64,000 nt of DNA, taken from NCBI RefSeq assembly GCF_025370775.1, contig NZ_JAMXEX010000011.1:62001-126000 (forward strand), given 5' to 3'. A model generated the notes under the pieces. It worked only from the letters and a program-made list of their open reading frames with translations, did not search any database and had not been told where the DNA came from. Shown here one piece after another: positions 1 to 8,412 of the stretch; position 1 is the stretch's first letter, and each line of letters starts with the position of its first letter. Source of the stretch: Ancylothrix sp. D3o (GTDB lineage Bacteria; Cyanobacteriota; Cyanobacteriia; Cyanobacteriales; Oscillatoriaceae). The position numbers were made by a program, and so were the translations under genes.

Positions 1-1953
1 GAAGGAATGACGATTCAACGGGGGAGTTTAAGGATTAGTGAATGGAAGCGAGAAATTATTGCCAATAATTTATATGGGGTGGATATTAAGCCAGAGGCGA
101 TTGAGATTTCTAAGTTAAGAATGTGGTTGTCTTTGGTGGTTGATATTCCTAAAATTGAGGATGTGGAACCTCTGCCAAATTTGGATTATAAGTTGATGTG
201 TGGCGATTCTTTGATTAGTACGATTAATGGCGAGGTTTTGATTCCAGATCCGACTAAGGATGTTCAACAGTTGTCGTTGTTGGTGACGCCGGTTCAACAG
301 GCTATTCAGCCTTTGTTGGAGTTACAAAGGCAATATTTTGAGGCAGATTCGAGTTTGAGGAATGAGATTCGTGGGCAAATTTTGACGGCGGAAAAGGAGG
401 TTTTTAAAACTGCGATTGCGGATAGAATGAAATATTGGGTGGAGGAAAAGCGGCAAATTGAGGAGAATATTAAGCGGCTGAAAAAAAGCAGTAAAATACA
501 GGAGAAACGGGTAGGAGAAATTGCGGGTAAAATTGCGGAGTTGGAAAGCTTTGCTTTGGCGGTGGAAGGTGGAGAAAGGGCTGTTAATTTCTTTCAATAT
601 TATCTACATTTTCGGGATGTTTTCGAGGAAAAAGGCGGTTTTGATGTGGTGATTGGTAATCCGCCTTATGTGCGACAGGAGGCGATTAAGGATTTGAAAC
701 CGGCCCTACAATTAGAGTATGATTGTTATACCGGCGTGGCTGATTTGTATGTTTATTTCTATGAACGTGGTTTCAATTTATTGAGGAATGGCGGTTATTT
801 AAGTTATATTTCTTCTAATAAGTATTTCCGGGCCGGTTATGGGGAAAAGTTGCGGAAATTGTTGGCAGAAAAGGCAAAAATTGAGTATTTGATTGATTTT
901 GGGGATGCAGCGGTTTTTGAGGCAATTGCTTATCCAAGTATTATTTTGGTGAGGAATGATTCACCAGAAAATCATCGGGTTAAGGTGTTGAATTGGCAGG
1001 AAGATAAATCAATTGCTGATTTTAATAAAGTATTTTTGCAAGATTGTTTTGAGATGGAACAATCGCAGTTAACGGCGGATGGTTGGCGTTTGGAATCTTC
1101 TGCGGTTTTAAATTTGTTGGATAAGTTACGCAAGAATGGAACGCCTTTAGGGGAGTATGTAAATGGCCGGTTTTATCGGGGAATTTTAACTGGTTTTAAT
1201 GAGGCGTTTGTGGTGGATAGGGAGACGAGAGATGGTTTAATTGCTGAAGATTCTTCCTCTGCTGATGTTTTGAAGCCGTTTTTACGCGGACGGGATGTGA
1301 AAAGGTGGTGTGTTGATTATAAAGATTTATGGTTGCTATTTATTCCTTGGCATTTTCCATTACATAATGATAGTTCAATACAAGGTGCTTCTTTAGCTGC
1401 GGAAACAGCGTTTAAAAAGCAATATCCAGCGATATACAAGCATCTTTTGAAATTTAAGGATCAGCTTTCATCACGCAATCAAGCTGAAACTGGAGTTAGA
1501 TACGAATGGTACGCTTTACAAAGATGTGCTGCAAGTTATTGGCAAGAATTTGAGGAACAGAAAATTTTTATACCCGCAATTACTCAAAATGTTGAATATG
1601 CAGCCGATTATATTGGTTATTTTGGCAATGATAAAACCTCCATTTGTGTAACTGATAACGTAAAATTTTTACTTGGTTTACTGAATTCAAAAATCTTAGG
1701 CTGGTTTATTCGTCAGATAGCCCCTACTAAACAAGGTGGTTTTTATGAATTTAAGCCTACTTATGTGACGCAAATTCCCATTCCCACCGCCTCTGAATCT
1801 GAGAAACAAAAGATTGAGAGTTTAGTGCAAAAATGCCTGGATGCGAAAGGGCAAGGGGTGGTAGAATGGGAGGCAGAAATTGATGAGATAGTGGCCGGTT
1901 TGTATGGGTTGACGGAGGAGGAGATGAGGATTATTTGGGAGATAAATAAATGA
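1..1953 (+). CDS. Eco57I-type DNA adenine methylase / type IIG-like restriction-modification protein (5' end outside window)
   Basis: The frame is open from base 1, so the ATG at 7 is probably internal. This is the C-terminal part of an N6-adenine DNA methyltransferase. The start resembles the part of Eco57I-like enzymes after motif I (NLYGVDIKPEAIEISKLR). The catalytic NPPY tetrapeptide is at residues 218-221, counted from base 7. Between them is a charged helical insert (about 95-190). The C-terminal half looks like a target-recognition region (about 380-600), with a TaqI-like ending that includes FIRQIAPTKQGGFYEFKP. The SAM-binding DPACGSG-type motif should lie upstream of the window. The stop overlaps the next start (ATGA). 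With the helicase at 3129 it may form a defence or restriction module (inference). It could instead be a solitary methylase; no nuclease motif is visible in this part. Confidence 0.85.
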   Translation, partial: EGMTIQRGSLRISEWKREIIANNLYGVDIKPEAIEISKLRMWLSLVVDIPKIEDVEPLPNLDYKLMCGDSLISTINGEVLIPDPTKDVQQLSLLVTPVQQAIQPLLELQRQYFEADSSLRNEIRGQILTAEKEVFKTAIADRMKYWVEEKRQIEENIKRLKKSSKIQEKRVGEIAGKIAELESFALAVEGGERAVNFFQYYLHFRDVFEEKGGFDVVIGNPPYVRQEAIKDLKPALQLEYDCYTGVADLYVYFYERGFNLLRNGGYLSYISSNKYFRAGYGEKLRKLLAEKAKIEYLIDFGDAAVFEAIAYPSIILVRNDSPENHRVKVLNWQEDKSIADFNKVFLQDCFEMEQSQLTADGWRLESSAVLNLLDKLRKNGTPLGEYVNGRFYRGILTGFNEAFVVDRETRDGLIAEDSSSADVLKPFLRGRDVKRWCVDYKDLWLLFIPWHFPLHNDSSIQGASLAAETAFKKQYPAIYKHLLKFKDQLSSRNQAETGVRYEWYALQRCAASYWQEFEEQKIFIPAITQNVEYAADYIGYFGNDKTSICVTDNVKFLLGLLNSKILGWFIRQIAPTKQGGFYEFKPTYVTQIPIPTASESEKQKIESLVQKCLDAKGQGVVEWEAEIDEIVAGLYGLTEEEMRIIWEINK

Positions 1954-2123
1954 AACTGGGAGTCCACAAAGAAGATGATGCTCTCTATTTGCGATTAGAT
2001 GATTCGGCGATTGTGGAATCTGAGAAAGTCAGCAATGGCATTATTTTAGATTACAATCTTGAGGGTAAAATTGTGGGGGTGGAGGTGCTGTATATAAGTA
2101 AAAAATGGCCCAAAAAGCAGTAG
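1950..2123 (+). CDS. DUF2283 family small protein
   Basis: A 57-codon gene starting MKLGVHKEDDALYLRLDD and ending in a lysine-rich tail. The acidic DDALYLRL start and the later GIILDYNLEGKIVGVEVL stretch are the DUF2283 signature, a compact beta-rich protein of unknown function. Its ATG overlaps the methylase stop by ATGA, so translation is probably coupled. DUF2283 genes commonly sit beside toxin-antitoxin or DUF4258-type genes (family knowledge), which fits the TA genes just downstream. No DUF4258 partner is seen here, so it may be an orphan. Confidence 0.75.
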   Translation: MKLGVHKEDDALYLRLDDSAIVESEKVSNGIILDYNLEGKIVGVEVLYISKKWPKKQ

Positions 2124-2176
2124 ATGAATGATATAATTAGACAAGAAAAATTGATAAGAAGAGGAAAGAAAAACCA

Positions 2177-2461
2177 ATGACACTAAAACTTAACCTCACA
2201 CCAGAATTAGAATCCTGCTTAATAAAACAAGCAGAAATAGAAGGCGTTTCCGTAGAATCTTATGCCGTAGAAATTTTAACCAAGCATCTTTTCGCAGATG
2301 AGCGTCGAGAAAAACTGGTTGATTTACTGCAAAATTGGATAGAAGAAACAGAACCCCAAGAGCAACAGGAAACAGGAGAATATTTAATCAAGGCTTTAGA
2401 TAATGATCGCTTAAGCGATAGACAATTATTTCCAGATGAACTAAAGGGGGTAACTTGGTAA
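2177..2461 (+). CDS. VapB-like antitoxin (ribbon-helix-helix type)
   Basis: A 94-residue protein. Its first 40 residues (LKLNLTPELESCLIKQAEIEGVSVESYAVEIL) have the pattern of RHH/CopG antitoxins that pair with PIN-domain toxins: a short beta strand, then two helices. The rest is acidic and would wrap the toxin. A preceding AAGAGGAAAG provides a purine-rich ribosome-binding site. A truncated PIN-toxin reading frame overlaps its 3' end (see 2455-2568), so this antitoxin seems to have lost its toxin. It could still act as a DNA-binding repressor or cross-antidote (inference). Confidence 0.6.
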   Translation: MTLKLNLTPELESCLIKQAEIEGVSVESYAVEILTKHLFADERREKLVDLLQNWIEETEPQEQQETGEYLIKALDNDRLSDRQLFPDELKGVTW

Positions 2462-2568
2462 CTCAAATTATCTTACTAGATGCCGGCCCTCTGGGGATAG
2501 TCACCAACCCCAAACTAAAGCGAAACCAAACTCTAATAGCAAACAGTTATTACAGGAAAAAACCATGA
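2455..2568 (+). pseudogene. Truncated VapC PIN-domain toxin remnant
   Basis: Reading from a TTG that overlaps the antitoxin's last codons gives LVTQIILLDAGPLGIVTNPK, then unrelated residues and a stop after 37 codons. The LLDAGPLGIVTNP segment is the classic first strand of VapC-type PIN ribonucleases and contains the first catalytic Asp. The remaining roughly 100 residues, with the other acidic residues, are missing. The position directly behind a VapB-like antitoxin, in the overlapping arrangement usual for vapBC, supports a toxin inactivated by deletion. The frame ends inside the start of the next antitoxin gene (ATGA-like overlap at 2565). Confidence 0.65.
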
Positions 2569-2792
2569 ATCACATTACTGAAAAAACTTCCAATTTTGCG
2601 GAAGCGTTAGAAGTGATAGAAACTCTCTCATTGCCAGAACAACAAACCTTGATAGAAATTATCCAAAAACGGATATCTCTTAAACGTCGAGGGGAAATAG
2701 CTGCGAGTATTGCAGAGGCGCATGAGGAATACAAAGCAGGGAAAACGAGACGAGTTACAGTAGACGAATTGATGGCAGAATTAGAAGAATGA
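2565..2792 (+). CDS. Antitoxin of a RelE-type toxin-antitoxin pair
   Basis: A 75-residue acidic protein (LPEQQTLIEIIQKRI, then a helical EEYKAGKTRRVTVDELMAELEE tail). This layout is common in cyanobacterial antitoxins: a short N-terminal dimerisation or DNA-binding part and a C-terminal toxin-binding helix with the VDELMAEL motif. It ends in ATGA, overlapping the toxin start at 2789, which is typical of TA operons and ensures coupled synthesis. Its exact antitoxin family (RelB- or Phd-like) cannot be assigned by eye. Confidence 0.75.
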   Translation: MNHITEKTSNFAEALEVIETLSLPEQQTLIEIIQKRISLKRRGEIAASIAEAHEEYKAGKTRRVTVDELMAELEE

Positions 2793-3070
2793 ACTTAGTT
2801 TTATCTACATCTTATCTTCGTGCTTTAAAATCAATAGTGAAAAAAAATCCCTCACTAAAAGAGGCCATTCAGGAACGCTTAAAAATACTAGAAAGTGATC
2901 CGTTTAATCCTGTATTGCGAAGTCATAAGTTAAAAGGCGAATTAGCCGGTGCATGGTCATGTACAGTAGCTTATGATTGTCGGATTGTTTTTAATTTTGT
3001 AATGAATGAGGAAACAGGAGAAGAGGAAATATTGCTGATTAATATTGGCACCCATGATGAGGTGTATTAG
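2789..3070 (+). CDS. RelE/ParE-superfamily toxin (mRNA interferase type)
   Basis: A 93-residue toxin of the RelE/YafQ-like family, predicted to bind the ribosome and cleave mRNA. The markers are FNPVLRSHKLKGELAGAWSCTVAYDCRIVF in the centre (the SHKLKG...WS...YRIVF signature) and IGTHDEVY at the end, where His and Tyr are often functional. Length is normal for the family and the gene looks intact. It overlaps the antitoxin by 4 bases. Nearest alternatives are a ParE-like gyrase inhibitor or HigB-like toxin. The GTHDEVY ending favours the RelE/YafQ mRNA interferase branch. Confidence 0.85.
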   Translation: MNLVLSTSYLRALKSIVKKNPSLKEAIQERLKILESDPFNPVLRSHKLKGELAGAWSCTVAYDCRIVFNFVMNEETGEEEILLINIGTHDEVY

Positions 3071-3128
3071 GAATAAACCCGGTTTCTGAATTCGACCGTT
3101 AATATCCATCCTACAAACAAATAAAAAA

Positions 3129-6100
3129 ATGCCCCTCCCCGACTACATAGACAACTCGCAGCACAAACTCGAAAACCTGCTTAACATCCTCATAGAAGAC
3201 GAAAAACAAGACAGCCTAGATATCGCCACCGGCTTTTTTCGCATCGAAGCCTGGTTACGCCTAGAAACCGCTATGAATCAACTTAAAAGCCTGCGGTTAC
3301 TGATAGGAAGAGATCCCGCCATACGCCCCGCCGAACCGGCCAACATCGACCTCATCAAACACTTTCGCCACGACATCCAACAACAACTAGAAACCCAAGA
3401 ATTCAACGCCAAATACAAACAACAAATTGACCGCATCATCACCTACCTTTTGCAAGATAATATCCACGTCCGCCTTTTTGGCGCACAGGGAAATACCCCC
3501 CAATTTCTTCACGCCAAAGCCTACATATTTGACCACTATAGCATCGTTGGTTCCAGCAACTTCACCCCCGCCGGCATTAATGGCAATACCGAGCTAAATT
3601 TGCTTAACAAAATCGCCGCTGTAGCCCACGACTTGCGATATAATTGGTTTGAAAAATTCTGGAATCACCCAAGCGTAGACCTAGACTACAAAGCCAAATT
3701 AATTGACACCTTAAACGCCTCAAAATTTGGCAGCAAAGCCTACACACCCCACCAAGTATTTCTCAAAGCACTTTACGAACTCTTCAAAGATGACACCCTC
3801 ACCGCCGAAGCCGAACGCACATCTTTAGAACTTGCAAGTTTTCAACAAGAAGGCTTTGCCAGAGCAGTAAAACTCATCGAAAAACACAATGGTTGTATTG
3901 TAGCAGATGCGGTAGGACTCGGAAAAACTTTCATCGGATTACGCCTACTTGACTATTATTTAATCCGCGAAAAACGCCCCGGTAAAATTCCCCGTGCTCT
4001 TGTACTTTGTCCCGCCCAACTACGCGATTTAGTCTGGATAAAAAAACTCGATGAATTTGGCATCAAAGCCGACATTATTTCCCACGAAGAAATTAGCCGG
4101 CAAACCTTTAATATCCAAAAATATAACAACTATGACATCATCATTGTTGATGAAGCCCACAACTTCCGAAACAGCGCCACAAACCGCTATCAAAACCTCC
4201 TCAAATTAGTTAGCACCGGCAAACGAACTAAACGCCTCGCCCTCCTAACCGCCACACCCATTAATAATAGCATTTATGATATTTATCATCAAGTTTTACT
4301 ACTAACTCGTGGCAATGAAACTTACTACCACGACTGGGGAATATCTAACTTAAAAACCTATTTTAAAGCCCTCGATAAAGGCGGTGTAGAAATCACAGAA
4401 TTGTTAATGGAAACAATGGTAAGACGCAGCCGGCAAGACGTGATTAGAAGACAACAAGCCGGTGAGGAAATTCGCATCAATGGCAAAATCATCAAATTTC
4501 CTAAACGCCAACTCGAACAATTTACCTATAACTTTGAAGAAACTTTTAGCGGTTTATATTCTAACCTTGGCGAACTCATAGATCAACTTAATTTATCTCC
4601 CTATAACATCAAAGCCTTTAAAAAAAGCCCAGAAAAACAAGATAACAACGAAATCAAACGAAATCAAGCCTTAACCGCCTTACAAAAAACCTTATACTTC
4701 AAACGTTTTGAAAGTTCCCTCATAGCATTTAAACGCAGCATCCAAATGCAGCGAGACTTCCAAGAAAAATTTTATCAAATTCTCAGCAAAGAAAACAAAC
4801 TTTTAGACAGCAAAAACTTTCGCAAGCTAATCATAGCCGCCGCTGACGAACAAGAAGAAAATACCTCTATTGATGAGATTATTAACACCCTGACAGAAGT
4901 TGACCCCAAAGACTATGATATCAACCAAATCAAAGAGCAAATTCAAGCTGATTTAACTCTTTTAAACAACATCCTTACCACCTTAAACAAAATCGAATCC
5001 TCAGCCACCGACTGCAAATTAGTAAAATTTAAAAACCTGCTTAAAACAGAATTAACAGGCCAAAAGCTTATCATATTTACCTATTTTAAAGACACCGCTG
5101 ATTATCTCTATAACCAACTGATACAAGATTCCGAATTTATCAGCCAAGTTTCTACAATTGACAAAATCACCGGCGACACATCCCCCAAACAAAGGGAAGA
5201 AAAAGTTAAACGTTTTGCCCCAAAAGCCAACGCCCAAAGTGCAGAAGAGTTAAGCCAACTTCAACAAAAACCCATCGATATTTTAATTTGTACAGATGTC
5301 TTATCCGAAGGTCAAAACTTACAAGATGCCGGCATTTTAATTAACTACGATTTACACTGGAACCCCGTTAGAATGATTCAAAGGGCCGGTAGAATTGACC
5401 GTTTAGGCACAGATTACAATGAACTATTAATTTATAACTGCTTTCCTGAACAAGGCTTAGACGACTTATTAGGATTAGTAAAAAGACTGCAACAACGCAT
5501 CGCCACCATTGACCGCGAAGTTGGATTAGATGGTAGCGTATTAGGGGAAATAATCTCAGAAAAATCTCTCGAAGAACTCTATAAACTCAAACACGCTGAC
5601 AGCGATGCCGAAAAACAAGCCATCCTTGACGAATTAGAACAAACCGCCGAATTAGTTTCTTTAGATGAGCTCAGACTCCCCCTCTTAGAATTTCTCCAAA
5701 ACGACAACAAACAAATTATCGAAGATATCCCCTTTGGTATTCATAGCACTTGGCAAAAAACAATTTATCACCCTCACCAAAATGTAACAGAAGGCGGAAT
5801 TTTCCTTGCATTTCGAGCCAGAGATAGACACTTTTGGCATTTTTACCCGTGTATTGATGGCTTTATTTCTCTTGATGCCAAAAATTTAATCACAGACAAA
5901 CGCATGATTTTTAATTGGCTAAAATGCAAAGCCTCGGATTTTCCCCCACCCGACACATTAAGGCCGGTGGAATTTGATTACCGCATTTTTTCGGTTTTAG
6001 AAACAGCCGTAAGCAACCTCTTAAACATCTTGCAAAAACAACAAACCGGCAAAAGCGTAAAACCGTCAATGACAAAATTACTCCAAAAAATCAACTACGC

Positions 6101-6398
6101 ACTTATTCAACCGAATTTATTTCAACAAAACCCAATTCTGGATGAAGACGCCAAACAACGAGTATTAAAAATCCTCACTACTGTTAACTCCCGTAGCTAT
6201 GAACGAGATATTAAATTAATTTGGGAAGCATTTACTAACCACAAAAACCTTAGCTTACTGCTAACAAAACTTGATGAATACTTTTTAGAAACGGGCCACT
6301 ACTCAGAACTAGACGAACCAACAGAAACTAGGCCGGTGCAACAAAGCATCAAAAAACAAGACATCCAACTCATTTGTTATCAATGGTTTAAACCTTAA
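3129..6398 (+). CDS. PLD-family nuclease fused to SNF2-type DEAH helicase
   Basis: A 1089-residue protein. Residues about 1-190 form a phospholipase-D/HKD nuclease-like domain: the HxK motif starts at H128 (HAKAYIFDHYSIVGSSNFT) and only one HKD motif is present. Residues about 235-780 are an SNF2 helicase core: Walker A GLGKT at 263-267, DEAH at 341-344, LLTATPINN, the motif V region LSEGQNLQDA, and motif VI QRAGRIDR from about 750. The C-terminal 300 residues are uncharacterised. Fusions of N-terminal HKD nucleases to Snf2-like helicases are a known but uncharacterised family. The upstream methylase suggests a restriction or phage-defence role (inference). Walker A, DEAH and the single HKD motif all look intact. 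Confidence 0.85.
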   Translation: MPLPDYIDNSQHKLENLLNILIEDEKQDSLDIATGFFRIEAWLRLETAMNQLKSLRLLIGRDPAIRPAEPANIDLIKHFRHDIQQQLETQEFNAKYKQQIDRIITYLLQDNIHVRLFGAQGNTPQFLHAKAYIFDHYSIVGSSNFTPAGINGNTELNLLNKIAAVAHDLRYNWFEKFWNHPSVDLDYKAKLIDTLNASKFGSKAYTPHQVFLKALYELFKDDTLTAEAERTSLELASFQQEGFARAVKLIEKHNGCIVADAVGLGKTFIGLRLLDYYLIREKRPGKIPRALVLCPAQLRDLVWIKKLDEFGIKADIISHEEISRQTFNIQKYNNYDIIIVDEAHNFRNSATNRYQNLLKLVSTGKRTKRLALLTATPINNSIYDIYHQVLLLTRGNETYYHDWGISNLKTYFKALDKGGVEITELLMETMVRRSRQDVIRRQQAGEEIRINGKIIKFPKRQLEQFTYNFEETFSGLYSNLGELIDQLNLSPYNIKAFKKSPEKQDNNEIKRNQALTALQKTLYFKRFESSLIAFKRSIQMQRDFQEKFYQILSKENKLLDSKNFRKLIIAAADEQEENTSIDEIINTLTEVDPKDYDINQIKEQIQADLTLLNNILTTLNKIESSATDCKLVKFKNLLKTELTGQKLIIFTYFKDTADYLYNQLIQDSEFISQVSTIDKITGDTSPKQREEKVKRFAPKANAQSAEELSQLQQKPIDILICTDVLSEGQNLQDAGILINYDLHWNPVRMIQRAGRIDRLGTDYNELLIYNCFPEQGLDDLLGLVKRLQQRIATIDREVGLDGSVLGEIISEKSLEELYKLKHADSDAEKQAILDELEQTAELVSLDELRLPLLEFLQNDNKQIIEDIPFGIHSTWQKTIYHPHQNVTEGGIFLAFRARDRHFWHFYPCIDGFISLDAKNLITDKRMIFNWLKCKASDFPPPDTLRPVEFDYRIFSVLETAVSNLLNILQKQQTGKSVKPSMTKLLQKINYALIQPNLFQQNPILDEDAKQRVLKILTTVNSRSYERDIKLIWEAFTNHKNLSLLLTKLDEYFLETGHYSELDEPTETRPVQQSIKKQDIQLICYQWFKP

Positions 6399-6478
6399 AA
6401 AAGCCGGTTTTGTGCTTAGTTAGCCGGTTTCTCTAACAACCCTTAATATTTATCCCCAAATCCTATAAAATAGAACCT

Positions 6479-7339
6479 ATGAAACTTTTATCCGCTGAAA
6501 ACGAAGAAAAAATTCGCCGCATCATCCGAGACGCCGGCCAGATCGCCGCCAAAATGGCGACCGAACAATTCCAAGTGTCGCAAAAAGGCCCAGGCGACTA
6601 CGTTACCAGCATAGACCGCTGGCTTGACCGCTATCTTTCCAGCGCATTTAGCGAATTATTTCCCAACGATGGCATCATCACCGAAGAAAACGAACAGTCC
6701 CGCCAAGCATTCCACGCCGAATATAACCGCTTGTGGTTTATTGATCCCCTCGACGGCACCGAAGACTTCATCAAAGGCGAACCCCACTACTCTTTAATGG
6801 TAGGATTACTCTGCTCTGATCAACCCCAAGCCGGTTGGATTTATTCACCATCTCAAGACAAACTTTATTATGGGGGTAACGACTGGGGATTATTTGTTTC
6901 CACCGGCACCCAAACACCCGAAAACTTGCCCGTCAAACAACCACCACCCCCCTCAAAATCATTTTGTCCTCTCATTATTGGCACCAAAGATGAGCAAAAC
7001 TTTGGCCAAGCGATCTTGCAACTTATCCCCGAAGCTCAATTTTACTCTCTGGGAAGTTTTGGCCTCAAAGTATTAGAAGTTATCCAAGGACGCGCCGGCA
7101 TTTATGTTTATTTCAACGGTCGCGTTAAACTGTGGGATACCACCGGCCCCCTCGCTCTTGCTCAGACTGCCGGTTTGACTTGTTGCGACTTGCAAGGCCG
7201 GCCTCTCAGCTTTCACCCCAAAGCCATCCATCCTGATACATTGATTCATAACCAATCAATTATCATAGGCTGGCCGGACTATGTAGAAGCCTTGTTACCA
7301 AAGCTGCAAACAGCTATTCTTCATACATCCAAGGCTTAA
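6479..7339 (+). CDS. cysQ: 3'(2'),5'-bisphosphate nucleotidase CysQ / inositol monophosphatase family
   Basis: A 286-residue Mg-dependent phosphatase. The metal-binding signature DPLDGTEDF begins at D89, the upstream EEN supplies another metal ligand, and the C-terminal WDTTGP motif starts at W219. CysQ removes the 3'-phosphate from PAP formed in sulfate assimilation. Related family members act on inositol phosphate or fructose-bisphosphate. The 3'-end motif and overall length fit CysQ best, but substrate is not certain from sequence. It sits 80 bases after the helicase gene and has no obvious operon partner. Confidence 0.85.
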   Translation: MKLLSAENEEKIRRIIRDAGQIAAKMATEQFQVSQKGPGDYVTSIDRWLDRYLSSAFSELFPNDGIITEENEQSRQAFHAEYNRLWFIDPLDGTEDFIKGEPHYSLMVGLLCSDQPQAGWIYSPSQDKLYYGGNDWGLFVSTGTQTPENLPVKQPPPPSKSFCPLIIGTKDEQNFGQAILQLIPEAQFYSLGSFGLKVLEVIQGRAGIYVYFNGRVKLWDTTGPLALAQTAGLTCCDLQGRPLSFHPKAIHPDTLIHNQSIIIGWPDYVEALLPKLQTAILHTSKA

Positions 7340-7611
7340 AAACCCTCTCAACTCAACGGAACTTTTAAATAACTTTGTAGCAATGAAGCCCAACCATCAC
7401 TATATAACTATCTAGCATATAAAGCGAAAGAACTCTGCTAAGAGCAAGTAAAAAGTCGGTGTTGTAGCCGGTAGCAGAGATAAATTTTTGTATCAAAAAC
7501 TAAGAGACAAAGTTAAATTTACCGATCACAAAGGTAACGGCAACACTATCATCAATAAAAGAGGGAACTGTGACAGCCCCTCCTACAGAATTATTACCTT
7601 AACGCGCCCTC

Positions 7612-8295
7612 ATGCAAACAGAAGCTTTTAGAGAGCTTTTCCCCCTTTTTAGCTCAGCAAACCCAGAAACCCTAGAGTGGTTATTAGCAGTTTCCGATCA
7701 ACACGAGTATCCCTCAAACCGAGCCGTGTTGATGGAGGATGCTTGGGGAAATGCGGTTTATTTTTTGGTATCTGGATGGGTGAAAGTCCGTCGGCTATCA
7801 GGCGACAATGTTTTTACCTTGGCTATTTTGGGACGCGGTGATTTTTTTGGAGAAATGGCAATTCTCGATGAGTCCCCCCGTTCTACTGATGTTATCGCAC
7901 TCTCGCCGGTGCAACTGCTCAGCGTTTCCGCACAAAGGTTCATCCAAACCTTGTTTAAAGATTCCCAGTTGCATCATCGAATGTTGCAATTAATGGTGAG
8001 ACGTTTGCGCCAAACAAACTTTCGTTTTCAACTGCAAAACCGGCCCCCCGCAGTCAAACTAGCCAACACCTTAGTCACCCTAGCCCAAAACTACGGTCAA
8101 GCAACCGAAAAGGGTACAATAATTTATAACATCCCCTTTAAAGACTTAGCAGATTTGACAGATATTAGTACCGAAGATACGAGGAAAATTATGCAAAAAC
8201 TCCACGAAAAAGGCTGGCTAAAAATTGACGCAACCAAGCAACTTATGTACTTAACTAATCTCAAGCATTTAACGCATTTAGCTGGACATCAATAG
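7612..8295 (+). CDS. Crp/Fnr-family transcriptional regulator
   Basis: A 227-residue regulator. Residues about 15-125 form a cyclic-nucleotide-type beta roll. The phosphate-binding cassette FFGEMAILDESPRSTDV keeps Gly-Glu and Arg, so cNMP binding is possible. A long dimerisation helix follows (about 125-150). The C-terminal winged helix-turn-helix (about 160-215) contains DLADLTDISTEDTRKIMQKL as recognition region. No cysteines suggest an FeS cluster, so an Fnr-type oxygen sensor is unlikely. A 272-base leader with no other gene lies upstream. It stands alone, and its targets cannot be read from the window. Confidence 0.85.
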   Translation: MQTEAFRELFPLFSSANPETLEWLLAVSDQHEYPSNRAVLMEDAWGNAVYFLVSGWVKVRRLSGDNVFTLAILGRGDFFGEMAILDESPRSTDVIALSPVQLLSVSAQRFIQTLFKDSQLHHRMLQLMVRRLRQTNFRFQLQNRPPAVKLANTLVTLAQNYGQATEKGTIIYNIPFKDLADLTDISTEDTRKIMQKLHEKGWLKIDATKQLMYLTNLKHLTHLAGHQ

Positions 8296-8337
8296 GTATT
8301 TTTGAAGGAGGAAGAGGAGAAAGATTTAATTAATTTT

Positions 8338-8412
8338 TAATTCCCAACTTCCACCTTTCAATTTTCAATTTTCCACTTTCCACTTTCAATTACCAACTAC
8401 CAATTACCAACC
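8338..8412 (+). repeat. Degenerate short tandem repeats in the M61 peptidase leader
   Basis: The 75 bases ending at the peptidase start are almost purine-poor and made of degenerate 7-9-base units such as CAATTTT, CCACTTT and CCAATTA repeated head to tail. There is no purine-rich Shine-Dalgarno sequence before the ATG at 8413. Similar short tandem repeats are frequent in intergenic DNA of filamentous cyanobacteria. Confidence 0.7.
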
